From NCBI GenBank assembly GCA_963973795.1, contig CAXBAF010000004.1, positions 111,220-175,219 of the forward strand: 64,000 bases of DNA, written 5' to 3'. This document shows, in pieces, positions 45,449 to 53,645 of this stretch; within the stretch, counting starts at the first letter, position 1; every line of letters starts with the position of its first letter. The notes beneath the pieces are model-generated. The model saw nothing but the letters and a program-made list of their open reading frames with translations. It had not been told where the DNA came from and made no database searches. This stretch comes from UBA1926 sp002337215. Lineage in GTDB: Bacteria > Planctomycetota > Phycisphaerae > Phycisphaerales > UBA1924. A program made the translations under genes and the position numbers.

Positions 45449-47092
45449 TTAGCGGTTGTCGGCGGCGTCAAGAAGATCAGTCTGTGTTGCGTCCACGGAG
45501 TTGGGGATCGCCGGGTGCTGCTTGACCATGGCCTTCGATGCGGGCTGCCCATAGAGGGCGGGCTGGAGGTACGTGCCGGCTTCGTGGGCGGGCTTGACGA
45601 TGACGTCCTGCACACCTTGCACCCGCATGAACGGGTCGTTCCGCGTGGCGGTGACCTGCCAGGAGACCTTCATGCCGGGCGAGCCGCCCGCGACGCGGAA
45701 GGCGTTGTTGATGACCTCCTGCGCGACGTGGAGGTTCGGGGCAGGGGCGCCGATGGCGGTGAGCACGTAGCGCTCGTCCGTATTGATCGCGTCGTAGTAG
45801 CCGGGGAGTGTGATCCAGGCGGAGCCGTCGGCGCCGAGAACGGCGTTGCCCGAGTAGACGTTGGTCGGCTCGGGTGCCTCGGCGGAGTAGTGCTGGAGGT
45901 AGAGGTTCTCGGGGTCGAGCGGGTGGTCGATGCGGAAGGTCTTGGCGCCGGAGGCGCCGAGGTTGCCGTTGGAGAAGACGCCGTAGTTGTTGGTGCCGCC
46001 GTTGGCGTCGCCCCAGATGGCGTATCCCGAGCCGACGCTCTGGTTCATGAAGCCGCGGATAGCGATGCCGTTGCCATTGTTGGTGGAACCCGAGATGGCG
46101 GCGCCAGAGCCGTTGCTGCCACTCTGGGCGAGACCGGCGATGCCAAATCCATCGGGGCTTTCGACGCTGCCGATGATGCCAATATTGAAGCCCGTCGGGG
46201 CTTCTGCGTCAGCACGGATGACCGTACTCTGGGTCGTGTTGTTCTCAGCACTGATCACGAGCGCGGTCCCGGGATCGGTCGCGGTGTGGACCGCGCGGAT
46301 CACGGGAGTGACGAGGTTCGACTCGACCACATGGAGCCTGGCGAGCGGGTTGATGATGTTGATGCCGACTTCGCCGCTCTCTTGCTGGATGACGAAGTAG
46401 GTGTTCTCGTCGATATCGAGACTGTTGGAAATCCCGAAGCAATTTCCGACATCACGCGAACCAACCGACCAGTACGAGGCCTCGGCGCCCTCCGCGAAGC
46501 TGATGTAGGCGTCACCGACAAAGTCCTGTCCGTTGCCCTCGATGTGGATCTGCCCGATCAGCGGCTCGATGCCGAGTTCGGCATCGACCTGGAGACGCGT
46601 CATCGGCATGTTGGTACCGATGCCGACGTTCTCTAAGTTGTCGACAAAGAGGCCACGCGTTTGAACGGCGTACGGCGCGGCCGTGAGTTTCTGACGGGGC
46701 GAGAGGGTGCTGCCGTCGACGCTGATCTCCAGCCAACGATCATCGTCGAACACCTCCGCTCCGAAGTCGAGTTCGAGCGCGAACAGACCGTCGGCGAAGG
46801 GCGTGCCCGGGAAGTTCAGCGTCGACCCGATCTGATTCCCGCCCGACTCCGTGTCCCACACCGAGACGCTGATGTCCGCGATGCCGTCGATCGGCGTGCC
46901 GTCGTCAACGAGGCGCCCTTGATAGGTCGTCGCGGATCCGCTGACGGGACCGGCTTGGGCGACGCCCGCGCACGAGGCGATCGCGAAGGCCGCGGCCACA
47001 CACCGGGCAATCGAGTGCATGCGGACACCCGCGCGATCATACGGATTACTCCAGGCCACACGGTGGCCCACGTCGGCGGTCTTCTCGGACAT
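45449..47092 (-). CDS. secreted tail-fibre-like beta-repeat protein
   Basis: This is a 547-residue exported protein. ATG 47092 is supported by AAGGGG eight bases upstream, but gives a 24-residue leader before the signal peptide (MHSIARCVAAAFAIASCAGV). ATG 47020 is the alternative start. The N-terminal domain (TTYQGRLVDDGTPIDG, SVWDTESGG, LTAAPYAVQTRGL) is the module that opens many planctomycete and myxobacterial surface proteins. NVGIGTNMPMTRLQV-type repeats and Gly/Asn-rich beta-helix turns then resemble phage tail-fibre shafts. The C-terminal part may be an oligomerisation domain. It lies upstream of the giant gene on the same strand, 37 bases apart. Confidence 0.8.
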   Translation of the reverse strand: MSEKTADVGHRVAWSNPYDRAGVRMHSIARCVAAAFAIASCAGVAQAGPVSGSATTYQGRLVDDGTPIDGIADISVSVWDTESGGNQIGSTLNFPGTPFADGLFALELDFGAEVFDDDRWLEISVDGSTLSPRQKLTAAPYAVQTRGLFVDNLENVGIGTNMPMTRLQVDAELGIEPLIGQIHIEGNGQDFVGDAYISFAEGAEASYWSVGSRDVGNCFGISNSLDIDENTYFVIQQESGEVGINIINPLARLHVVESNLVTPVIRAVHTATDPGTALVISAENNTTQSTVIRADAEAPTGFNIGIIGSVESPDGFGIAGLAQSGSNGSGAAISGSTNNGNGIAIRGFMNQSVGSGYAIWGDANGGTNNYGVFSNGNLGASGAKTFRIDHPLDPENLYLQHYSAEAPEPTNVYSGNAVLGADGSAWITLPGYYDAINTDERYVLTAIGAPAPNLHVAQEVINNAFRVAGGSPGMKVSWQVTATRNDPFMRVQGVQDVIVKPAHEAGTYLQPALYGQPASKAMVKQHPAIPNSVDATQTDLLDAADNR

Positions 47093-47311
47093 GTCGGGAA
47101 CCCCTTTAGATAGCGCGAATGAAACGCGGGCCCACGACGCCCGCCAATGTCTGAGGCGGAATGCGAGGTTCCGTCACCCAACGGAACAAGGCGATATTGT
47201 CGCTTTATGTGTTACCGGGCCCGGTGAGTGCGATCATCATGCGAACAAAGCGGTTGTCGCAGGCATGGTGCGTGTCCCTGGGACATGGGATTCACTATTC
47301 TGGGCGCACGC

Positions 47312-47896
47312 ATGCAAGATCGAACCAGGAACGACACTCGCAATCGAGTCGGCGAACGGGAGGGACCCGTCAGCGGGGAGTTGGCGGAACTGATCTTCGA
47401 TGAGCTGCGCTCGCTTGCAGCGTCGTATCTGCGTCAGGAACGCCAAGGGCACACGCTGCAACCCACCGCGCTTGTCAACGAGGCGTATCTCAGGCTGCTC
47501 AACTCCGACACGGAACTGCCCGCATCACGCGAGGGATTCCTTCGGCTCGCGGCGCACATCATGCGGCATGTGCTCGTTGATCACGCCCGCGCCCGCCTCG
47601 CGGAGAAGCGCGGGAGCGGGAAGCGGACGCACCTGACGCTCGACCGGGCGCTCGCCCCCTCGGGATTCGAGATCGTTGACTTGCTCAGCCTGGACGAGGC
47701 GATGACAAGGCTCGCGGCTGAGAAGCCCAGGATGGCCGAGGTGGTCGAACTCCGTTTTTTCGGGGGCATGACGATCCCGGAGGTCGCGGTGTCGATCGGG
47801 GTGTCCGAGTCGACTGTCGACAATGACTGGTACGTTGCCAAGGCGTGGCTCGCGCGCGAACTCGGAGGGGCGGAGGCCGAGGGTGGATTGGGATGA
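47312..47896 (+). CDS. ECF-family RNA polymerase sigma factor
   Basis: This 194-residue sigma factor has region 2 LRSLAASYLRQERQGHTLQP / TALVNEAYLRLL / IMRHVLVDHARARLAEKRG. Region 4 is MAEVVELRFFGGMTIPEVAV followed by SIGVSESTVDNDWYVAKAWL, a complete helix-turn-helix. This is the planctomycete ECF type. ATG 47312 gives the standard length; ATG 47285 would be longer. The stop overlaps the kinase start in ATGA (47893-47896), so sigma and kinase are made together. The kinase is the obvious candidate regulator, with phosphorylation in place of an anti-sigma factor. Confidence 0.9.
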   Translation: MQDRTRNDTRNRVGEREGPVSGELAELIFDELRSLAASYLRQERQGHTLQPTALVNEAYLRLLNSDTELPASREGFLRLAAHIMRHVLVDHARARLAEKRGSGKRTHLTLDRALAPSGFEIVDLLSLDEAMTRLAAEKPRMAEVVELRFFGGMTIPEVAVSIGVSESTVDNDWYVAKAWLARELGGAEAEGGLG

Positions 47897-50800
47897 CCAC
47901 CCCGGACTTTGATGATATCGCGGAGGCGTTGCTCAGGCTGCGCCCACTGTCGCTTGAGGCTCGGGATCGCGAGCTTGAGCGGCTTTCCGAATTAGACCCG
48001 GCGGTCCACGAAGAGGTCCGATCGTTGCTCGAATCGGCGTCGGGCTCTGACCGGCTCTTCGAAGAACCGATCGCGTTCGCCGTAGGGTCGCGGTCGATCG
48101 CTGACGAGATGGTCTCGGGAGGTGATCATCCCACAACCATCGCGGGCTACCGCGTGCTGCACAGGCTCGGCGCGGGCGGCATGGGTGTGGTCTACCGGGC
48201 TCAGCAGAAACAGCCCCACCGCGAGGTCGCGATCAAGGTTCTGCACCGGTCGTTCGTGTCGGACTCGGTCGCGAAGCGTCTTCTCCGCGAGGCGGAGGTG
48301 CTCGGCAGGCTCCAGCACCCGGGCATCGCCCAGATCTATGGCGCGGGCGTCGATGAGGGTCAGGACAGCGCTCCCGGCCTCGGGCCGTATCTCGTAATGG
48401 AACTGGTACCGGGCCGCACGCTGCTTGATTATGTGCATGAGACCCGGTGTGATGTGGACAACCGGCTTGAACTCTTCGCGGAGATCTGCGACGCGGTCGC
48501 GCACGCGCACGAGCGGGCCGTTGTGCATCGCGACATCAAGCCGGACAACATCATCGTGACCAAGGACGGTCACCCGAAGATCCTCGACTTCGGGATCGCC
48601 CGGGTGACCGACCCGGAGCGCGCGGTCTCCACCCTGCACACGCGAGCAGGGCAGATCATCGGCACGATCTCATACATGAGCCCGGAACAGATCGCGGGCG
48701 ATTCAACCCGGATCGACGCGCGAACGGATGTGTATGCGCTCGGCGTGCTCCTCTTTGAGATGCTTTCCGACCGCCTCCCGTTCGATCTCGGTGCCCTTCC
48801 GATCGCTGAGGCGGCACGCATCATCCGGGACGACGAGCCCACACAGCTCGGTTCCGTGCACACGGGATACCGGGGTGACATCGAGACAATCGTGGCGACG
48901 GCGATCGAGAAAGACCCTGCGCGTCGGTACCAGTCCGCCGCAGAGCTCGGTCGGGATGTTCGGCGCCACGTTGCGAGCGAGCCGATCCAGGCGAGACCCG
49001 CGGGCCTGGTCTACCGGGTCCGCAAGTTCGCGAGACGGAACCGGGCGCTCGTGATGGGCGTCGTTTCGACGATCATCGTGCTCGCCGCCGGCCTGATCGC
49101 GTCGCTCGCGTTCGCCGCCTACGGGCTGCGGCAGGAGTCGCTCGCGCGGGCGGCAACGGCGGACTCCGAGAAGGCCCGGTACCGCCTGAGCGTGAACCTC
49201 GCGTCCGCTCAGATCGAGGATGATCAGCAGGACCGCGCACGCGAGACGCTGCTCGCGGCTCCAGAACATCTCCGGGGCTGGGAGTGGCACCACCTCTGGC
49301 TCAGACTCGCTCCGATGCACCCAGTTCGGCGAGACGTAACTAGGAACAGAGCCGCGAGCGCGGGTCTCCGTGCGGACGGAACCTGGCTGTTCGCGGCGTT
49401 CGATGGCGATGCCTACACCGTAATCGACGCGGAGACACAGGAGCAAGTGGCGGTCCTCGAGGACGCCGTCAACACCGGCTCGCTCCGGTTCAACGCCGGC
49501 GCGACGCACCTCATCGGGCGGGCAGGCGGGCGTGTCGTGATCTGGGACGCGGCCACGGGCGAGCGCAGCTGGGTCGGCAGCCCGAGCCCGTGGTCACCCG
49601 ACATGCTGAGCCGCGATGGGCGGACCTTCACGGCGTACATCCATAGCACGGAGCCGACGGGCTGGGCGTGGTCGCTGCGATCGACCGACGGGCGCGTGCT
49701 GATCGAGGAGGGGCACGGGATGGCCCGGGCTCGATTCTCTTCGTTCAGTCACGACGGCAGCCGGCTCGTGGTTCAGACCTGGAATAACGAGGACAGCGAT
49801 CAGATGCTGACCGTCCTTGACGGAAAAACCGGCGAGGTGCTGGCCGAGCGCGAGATCACGGGCGATCGGCACGCGTTCGCGCGCCCCGCGTGGAGCCTGA
49901 CGGGCGACCGGATCATCACATCGGAGACCGCGCCCGTTTACGCGGTTTACGACGCCCGCACGCTCGAGACGATCCGGACGATCCCGCGGCGTCCCGCGCC
50001 GTCGCACCTCATCGGGCTCACCGGCGGTTGCTCGTTCGTGGACGAGGACCGCGTCATCGTCGTGGAGCACGATCGGAGCGTCATGGTCGTCGATCTCGAG
50101 ACCGGCGAGAAGCGACAGCTCCGGGCGCGCGACCCGGGCCGGAAACTGCTCCAGACCTCGGCGGTCGGGCGGGGAGACTCGATCGCCGTTGGAGATCAGC
50201 AGTGGATGACGCTGCTCTATGTTGACCGCTCGCCCGCGGTCCGGACGCTGCGCGACAGCGGTGATTCGATCAACGCCGTCGACTGGCACCCGGATGGCCG
50301 CCGCCTGGCGACCGCGAGCTGGGACGAGAGGATCAGGCTCTGGGACACAGCGTCCGGGTCGTTGCTCGAATCCATCTCCGCCGATCCCACGGCGGACCAC
50401 ACGGATCGACCTGCCTCGATCCGGTTCGTCGAGAACGGATCTTTCATCGAAGCACTCACCGCCTGGGACTTCTGGGAGAAGCACCCCTCTACGATTCACC
50501 GCTGGAACATCGGTACGGGGGATGTCGCGACCACGGAGATCACGTCGTGGAAGTACGCCGTCGATTTTCTGCCGCCAGGCACACGCATCGACGGCCAGTA
50601 CCCCGGCGACGGGACCAACTTCACAGGCGACTACCGGGCGATCAGCAGCGACGGTCGGCTGGCCGCGGTGCCCTCCGATGTGGGAGTGCGGATATACGTC
50701 CGGGGCTCGGGCGAGACGGCCCATGACCTCCCGATCGGGCGTCGCGTCGTTGCTTTCGGCCATGCCGACAGCGAGTTGTACACCGGGGCCGCTTCGGGCA

Positions 50801-51120
50801 TCGTGGAATCGTTCGACCTCAGGAGCGGCGAGCGGATCGCGCGGCAGACACGCTACACGAGCAAGATCTATGGGTTTGCGGTGCAACCGGGCGGGGGACG
50901 TGTCGCCGTTCTCGGGGCCGATGGCGGCGTCCTGCTCGAGTCCGAGACACTCGAGGTTCTCATGCGGCTCGACGGACACTCGGGGTACATCCGAGCGGCG
51001 CGGTTCAGCCCCGACGGACGAACACTCGCAACAGCGTCGGGAGACGGCACCGTCCGGCTCTGGCTGACGCTGCCGAATATCTCAAGGGAAAGAGCCGCAG
51101 TCACTACCGTGGACCATTGA
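47893..51120 (+). CDS. transmembrane Ser/Thr protein kinase with WD40 propeller
   Basis: This 1075-residue protein has a helical leader (about 1-80), a kinase domain (86-360), one transmembrane helix (about 386-410) and an extracytoplasmic WD40 propeller to the end. Kinase motifs are complete: LGAGGMGVVY, VAIK (Lys115), HRDIKPDN (212-219), DFG (232-234) and YMSPEQIAG. Propeller blades are seen as WHPDGRRLATASWDERIRLW and FSPDGRTLATASGDGTVRLW. ATG 47893 overlaps the sigma stop. The layout suggests that a ligand sensed by the propeller controls phosphorylation in the cytoplasm, with the upstream sigma factor as target (inference). Confidence 0.93.
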   Translation: MTTPDFDDIAEALLRLRPLSLEARDRELERLSELDPAVHEEVRSLLESASGSDRLFEEPIAFAVGSRSIADEMVSGGDHPTTIAGYRVLHRLGAGGMGVVYRAQQKQPHREVAIKVLHRSFVSDSVAKRLLREAEVLGRLQHPGIAQIYGAGVDEGQDSAPGLGPYLVMELVPGRTLLDYVHETRCDVDNRLELFAEICDAVAHAHERAVVHRDIKPDNIIVTKDGHPKILDFGIARVTDPERAVSTLHTRAGQIIGTISYMSPEQIAGDSTRIDARTDVYALGVLLFEMLSDRLPFDLGALPIAEAARIIRDDEPTQLGSVHTGYRGDIETIVATAIEKDPARRYQSAAELGRDVRRHVASEPIQARPAGLVYRVRKFARRNRALVMGVVSTIIVLAAGLIASLAFAAYGLRQESLARAATADSEKARYRLSVNLASAQIEDDQQDRARETLLAAPEHLRGWEWHHLWLRLAPMHPVRRDVTRNRAASAGLRADGTWLFAAFDGDAYTVIDAETQEQVAVLEDAVNTGSLRFNAGATHLIGRAGGRVVIWDAATGERSWVGSPSPWSPDMLSRDGRTFTAYIHSTEPTGWAWSLRSTDGRVLIEEGHGMARARFSSFSHDGSRLVVQTWNNEDSDQMLTVLDGKTGEVLAEREITGDRHAFARPAWSLTGDRIITSETAPVYAVYDARTLETIRTIPRRPAPSHLIGLTGGCSFVDEDRVIVVEHDRSVMVVDLETGEKRQLRARDPGRKLLQTSAVGRGDSIAVGDQQWMTLLYVDRSPAVRTLRDSGDSINAVDWHPDGRRLATASWDERIRLWDTASGSLLESISADPTADHTDRPASIRFVENGSFIEALTAWDFWEKHPSTIHRWNIGTGDVATTEITSWKYAVDFLPPGTRIDGQYPGDGTNFTGDYRAISSDGRLAAVPSDVGVRIYVRGSGETAHDLPIGRRVVAFGHADSELYTGAASGIVESFDLRSGERIARQTRYTSKIYGFAVQPGGGRVAVLGADGGVLLESETLEVLMRLDGHSGYIRAARFSPDGRTLATASGDGTVRLWLTLPNISRERAAVTTVDH

Positions 51121-51777
51121 ACGTGAGAGGAGCCCCACGCATGCGTTCTCTGCCCACTCTCCCCAGGGCCCGGAGCCTCTCTGGCGAATAGGTATCGGCT
51201 CTCTTTCCGGCAATCCCATTTCGGTGGCTGCGACGCGAATCCGCTTTGGGGGGCAGGTCACCCCCGTGGTCAGTGGGGCTCATGTCATGCCCGATGCCTG
51301 CCCCGCGCGGCTTCCCGAGGACGTACTCGATCGCCGAATCGAGCGGGCCTGCCGCCCGATCGCGGCGCAGTCAGGCCCGCGGCCGCGTTGCTTGCCAGCC
51401 CCATCAGGTAGTCCTGGCCCGCCCATTGGAGCGAGCCTGTCCGCTCGGCGGCCATGCGGGCGAGGTGCTCCCCGGTCGACGATTCATCGTCGACCGACCA
51501 TCGCCCCATGGCCACCGCGCCGAGCTGGTTGGGTCCCATGCCAAGCAACTGGTCTGCACCGGTCCCCCAACCAGATCCGTCATGCAGACGTTCGATCCAG
51601 CGAAATCGGCGAAGCCCGCCCCGAGCGCGGGCATCAGAGCGGTCACGCCCCGGGGTGCGAATCCCACGAGCAGGTCTTCTGTCGAACGTGAGGGCGGCAA
51701 TGGAGAACCTGATCACGTCATTTTTAGCGGATGCGCTGCGGGACGAGTGCGCCTAATGACTCAACTGTGAACGCCTT
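51121..51777. other. intergenic region with a possible decayed minus-strand gene
   Basis: This stretch lies between the kinase stop and the PAAR gene stop. On the minus strand protein-like sequence appears in two frames. From about 51700 it reads LLVGFAPRGVTALMPALGAG then AGSNVCMTDLVGG. From about 51570 the next frame reads GADQLLGMGPNQLGAVAMGR then SLQWAGQDYLMGLASNAAAG to a TGA at 51285. A one-base change in the G-run near 51570 would join them. No family is recognised and no start is secure, so it is recorded as non-coding or a possible pseudogene. Confidence 0.4.
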
Positions 51778-53046
51778 CTACAGCCAGGGCTTTGGAGGAA
51801 GCAGATCGCTGATGGTTTCTTTCGCGCTGTCGACCACGTGATCAACGGCTGTTCCGACCGCGTCCGCAGCGGTCTCGGCGATGGTCTCGACGACGACATC
51901 GGCGGCGTCACGTAAGCCTTCGCCCATCCAGGCCGCGGTTTCTTGAACATACTGCTGAAACCCCGCGTCGGCACTTTCGGCGGTGCCACCGAGTGTGCTG
52001 TCCATCAGGTCGCCAACCCCTTCTGAGACGGCGATTCCGCCGCCGACTGCGACCACAACGCACGCACCGAACACTACAGGGCCCGCGGGCCCGGTTGCGA
52101 GTCCGGCTCCGGCGCACGCGACGACGCCAGCGCCCGTTGTCGCGGCGCCGGCCGCATCCCCGACCACGTCTTTCGTGATGTGCAATGTTGCGGACACCGG
52201 CTTACCCTCGAGCGCCATCGTCCCTGCCTCGTATAGCACAACGGGCGTATCGATGAACGCGGGTGCTTTCCCGAGCAGCCTCATTCCTTTGGTAGTATTC
52301 AGTGATGATCCGACGTCATCGAGTTTCTTGTTGATCTTCTTGAGTTCATTTCTGTGGTGGTTGACTCGGCCCTTCATTTTCGACCGCGTTTTCGCGCGGC
52401 GTTTGTTCTTGGGGCGGTTCGCGTTCCGCTGGGCACGGTCGAGGTGACCCTGCCGAGCTTCTGCTTTGTCTGACAGCGCTTTGTGGCGATCGCTCAACGC
52501 GTTCTGCTTCGATTCCGTGTGCTTGTTGTTGAGGGCATCCCCGGCGCGTTCCGTCTTTCCGGTCGTCTCGCTCAGTTGAGCCGGGTCGTCCCCGGTTTGC
52601 TCGGGTGTCGTGCCGTCACCGGCGTCGCTCGTTCCGCTCTCCTCGGATGTGCTGCTTTCGCCGCTTGCGCCGCCTTCCGAGGTGTTACCGTCGCCATCGC
52701 TTCCACCCCCCGAGGCAGACATCAAGACCGTTGGCGCAGTGAGATTTGGTTGGATATCGCTGACGATTCCTTTTCCGTCTCCGATCGCGATGTCGCCGAG
52801 TCCGCACAGCGGGTGGCCGTGCAAGAGGATTGTCGTATTCCCGGACTTGAACGATCCGCCTTCGGCGGTCGACCCGTCGGTCACGGTCGCGTTATCGCCG
52901 ATCTTGAGGGCGCCCTTGCCAGACACGATGATTTCACCGTCGGCACCCTTCGGAGTCCCGATCGCAACGGGGGTGCTCGCTGAGGATGATTCGCCGCGGA
53001 GAAGTGAGGCTAGTTCGGGAGGCAGCTGGGGTGGCATGGCGCTCAT
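51778..53046 (-). CDS. PAAR-like protein with hydrophobic C-terminal region (candidate T6SS effector)
   Basis: This 422-residue protein has an N-terminal PAAR-like domain (about 25-110) with GKGALKIGDNATVT and SGNTTILLHGHPLCGLGD, the strand pattern that caps a VgrG spike. A Ser/Gly/Glu linker (112-165) and a basic helical segment (170-250, RPKNKRRAKTRSKMKG) follow. A Gly/Ala-rich hydrophobic region (295-345) then resembles a glycine-zipper membrane-inserting segment. The tail is amphipathic. It begins in ATGA overlap with the upstream adaptor-like gene and is two genes after vgrG. The likely role is a spike tip carrying a pore-forming-type effector. No immunity gene is recognised downstream. 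Confidence 0.75.
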   Translation of the reverse strand: MSAMPPQLPPELASLLRGESSSASTPVAIGTPKGADGEIIVSGKGALKIGDNATVTDGSTAEGGSFKSGNTTILLHGHPLCGLGDIAIGDGKGIVSDIQPNLTAPTVLMSASGGGSDGDGNTSEGGASGESSTSEESGTSDAGDGTTPEQTGDDPAQLSETTGKTERAGDALNNKHTESKQNALSDRHKALSDKAEARQGHLDRAQRNANRPKNKRRAKTRSKMKGRVNHHRNELKKINKKLDDVGSSLNTTKGMRLLGKAPAFIDTPVVLYEAGTMALEGKPVSATLHITKDVVGDAAGAATTGAGVVACAGAGLATGPAGPVVFGACVVVAVGGGIAVSEGVGDLMDSTLGGTAESADAGFQQYVQETAAWMGEGLRDAADVVVETIAETAADAVGTAVDHVVDSAKETISDLLPPKPWL

Positions 53047-53633
53047 GGTTCGCTCCGATCGTTTGCGAGCATTCCTTCAAGCAGGTTCCGGCCGCGGGCC
53101 AGCACACGATCGACTTCGGGGACCCCGAGTTGTTCGTAGCCGAAGGTTGTGTCTGCGCCGGCTTGTGCGGCGCGGTAGCGATCACGCTGTATACGGAGGC
53201 CCTCGGCGCGAACCTGTGGCGCCGCGGGCGCACGCATCTCGGTTGCGGAAGTGGCGATCGCTTCAGGTTGTAGGACCGCGTTGAAAAGCGAAGCGCCCGC
53301 GGGCTGCGTCTCCAACGTGAGCACACTCGCCAGGTCTTTCGCGGTACCCATATCGAGATCGGGGCCGCTCAGAGCGCTTGCATGCGACACATACCATGAC
53401 GCGGCGTTGTCTTCGATCGAAGTTTGCCCATCCGAGACGATCGGTTCGAAGCCCGGGCAGGGGTCCGGTTCGCCCCTCTTCGCTGCGCCGAATCTCTTCC
53501 GGAGCGGGTAGGGCTCCTCGCTGAGACCAGCGTGCCCGAATTTCATGCTCACGACCTCGCCGGACTGTTTCTGGAGGACGAGCGAGGGCGGTTGGGTTGG
53601 GCCGTCAGCCCGATCGATGCCGAGAATGTCCAT
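53043..53633 (-). CDS. hypothetical protein between vgrG and the PAAR gene
   Basis: This 196-residue soluble protein has no recognised family. It starts 12 bases after vgrG and its stop overlaps the PAAR gene as ATGA (53043-53046). The N-terminal half includes MKFGHAGLSEEPYPLRKRFG and PDPCPGFEPIVSDGQ. The C-terminal half is helical and charged (LRIQRDRYRAAQAGADTTFG). Its place between VgrG and a PAAR effector is where adaptor/chaperone proteins of T6SS effectors (such as DUF4123 or DUF1795 types) are found, but no similarity to those was recognised. Confidence 0.75.
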   Translation of the reverse strand: MDILGIDRADGPTQPPSLVLQKQSGEVVSMKFGHAGLSEEPYPLRKRFGAAKRGEPDPCPGFEPIVSDGQTSIEDNAASWYVSHASALSGPDLDMGTAKDLASVLTLETQPAGASLFNAVLQPEAIATSATEMRAPAAPQVRAEGLRIQRDRYRAAQAGADTTFGYEQLGVPEVDRVLARGRNLLEGMLANDRSEP

Positions 53634-53645
53634 CTCGTGTGCTCC

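Noticed and set aside
51224..51770. Plus-strand open frames in the gap after the WD40 kinase
   Set aside because: Arg/Pro/Ser-rich translation without motifs or ribosome-binding site; the minus strand gives the more protein-like reading.
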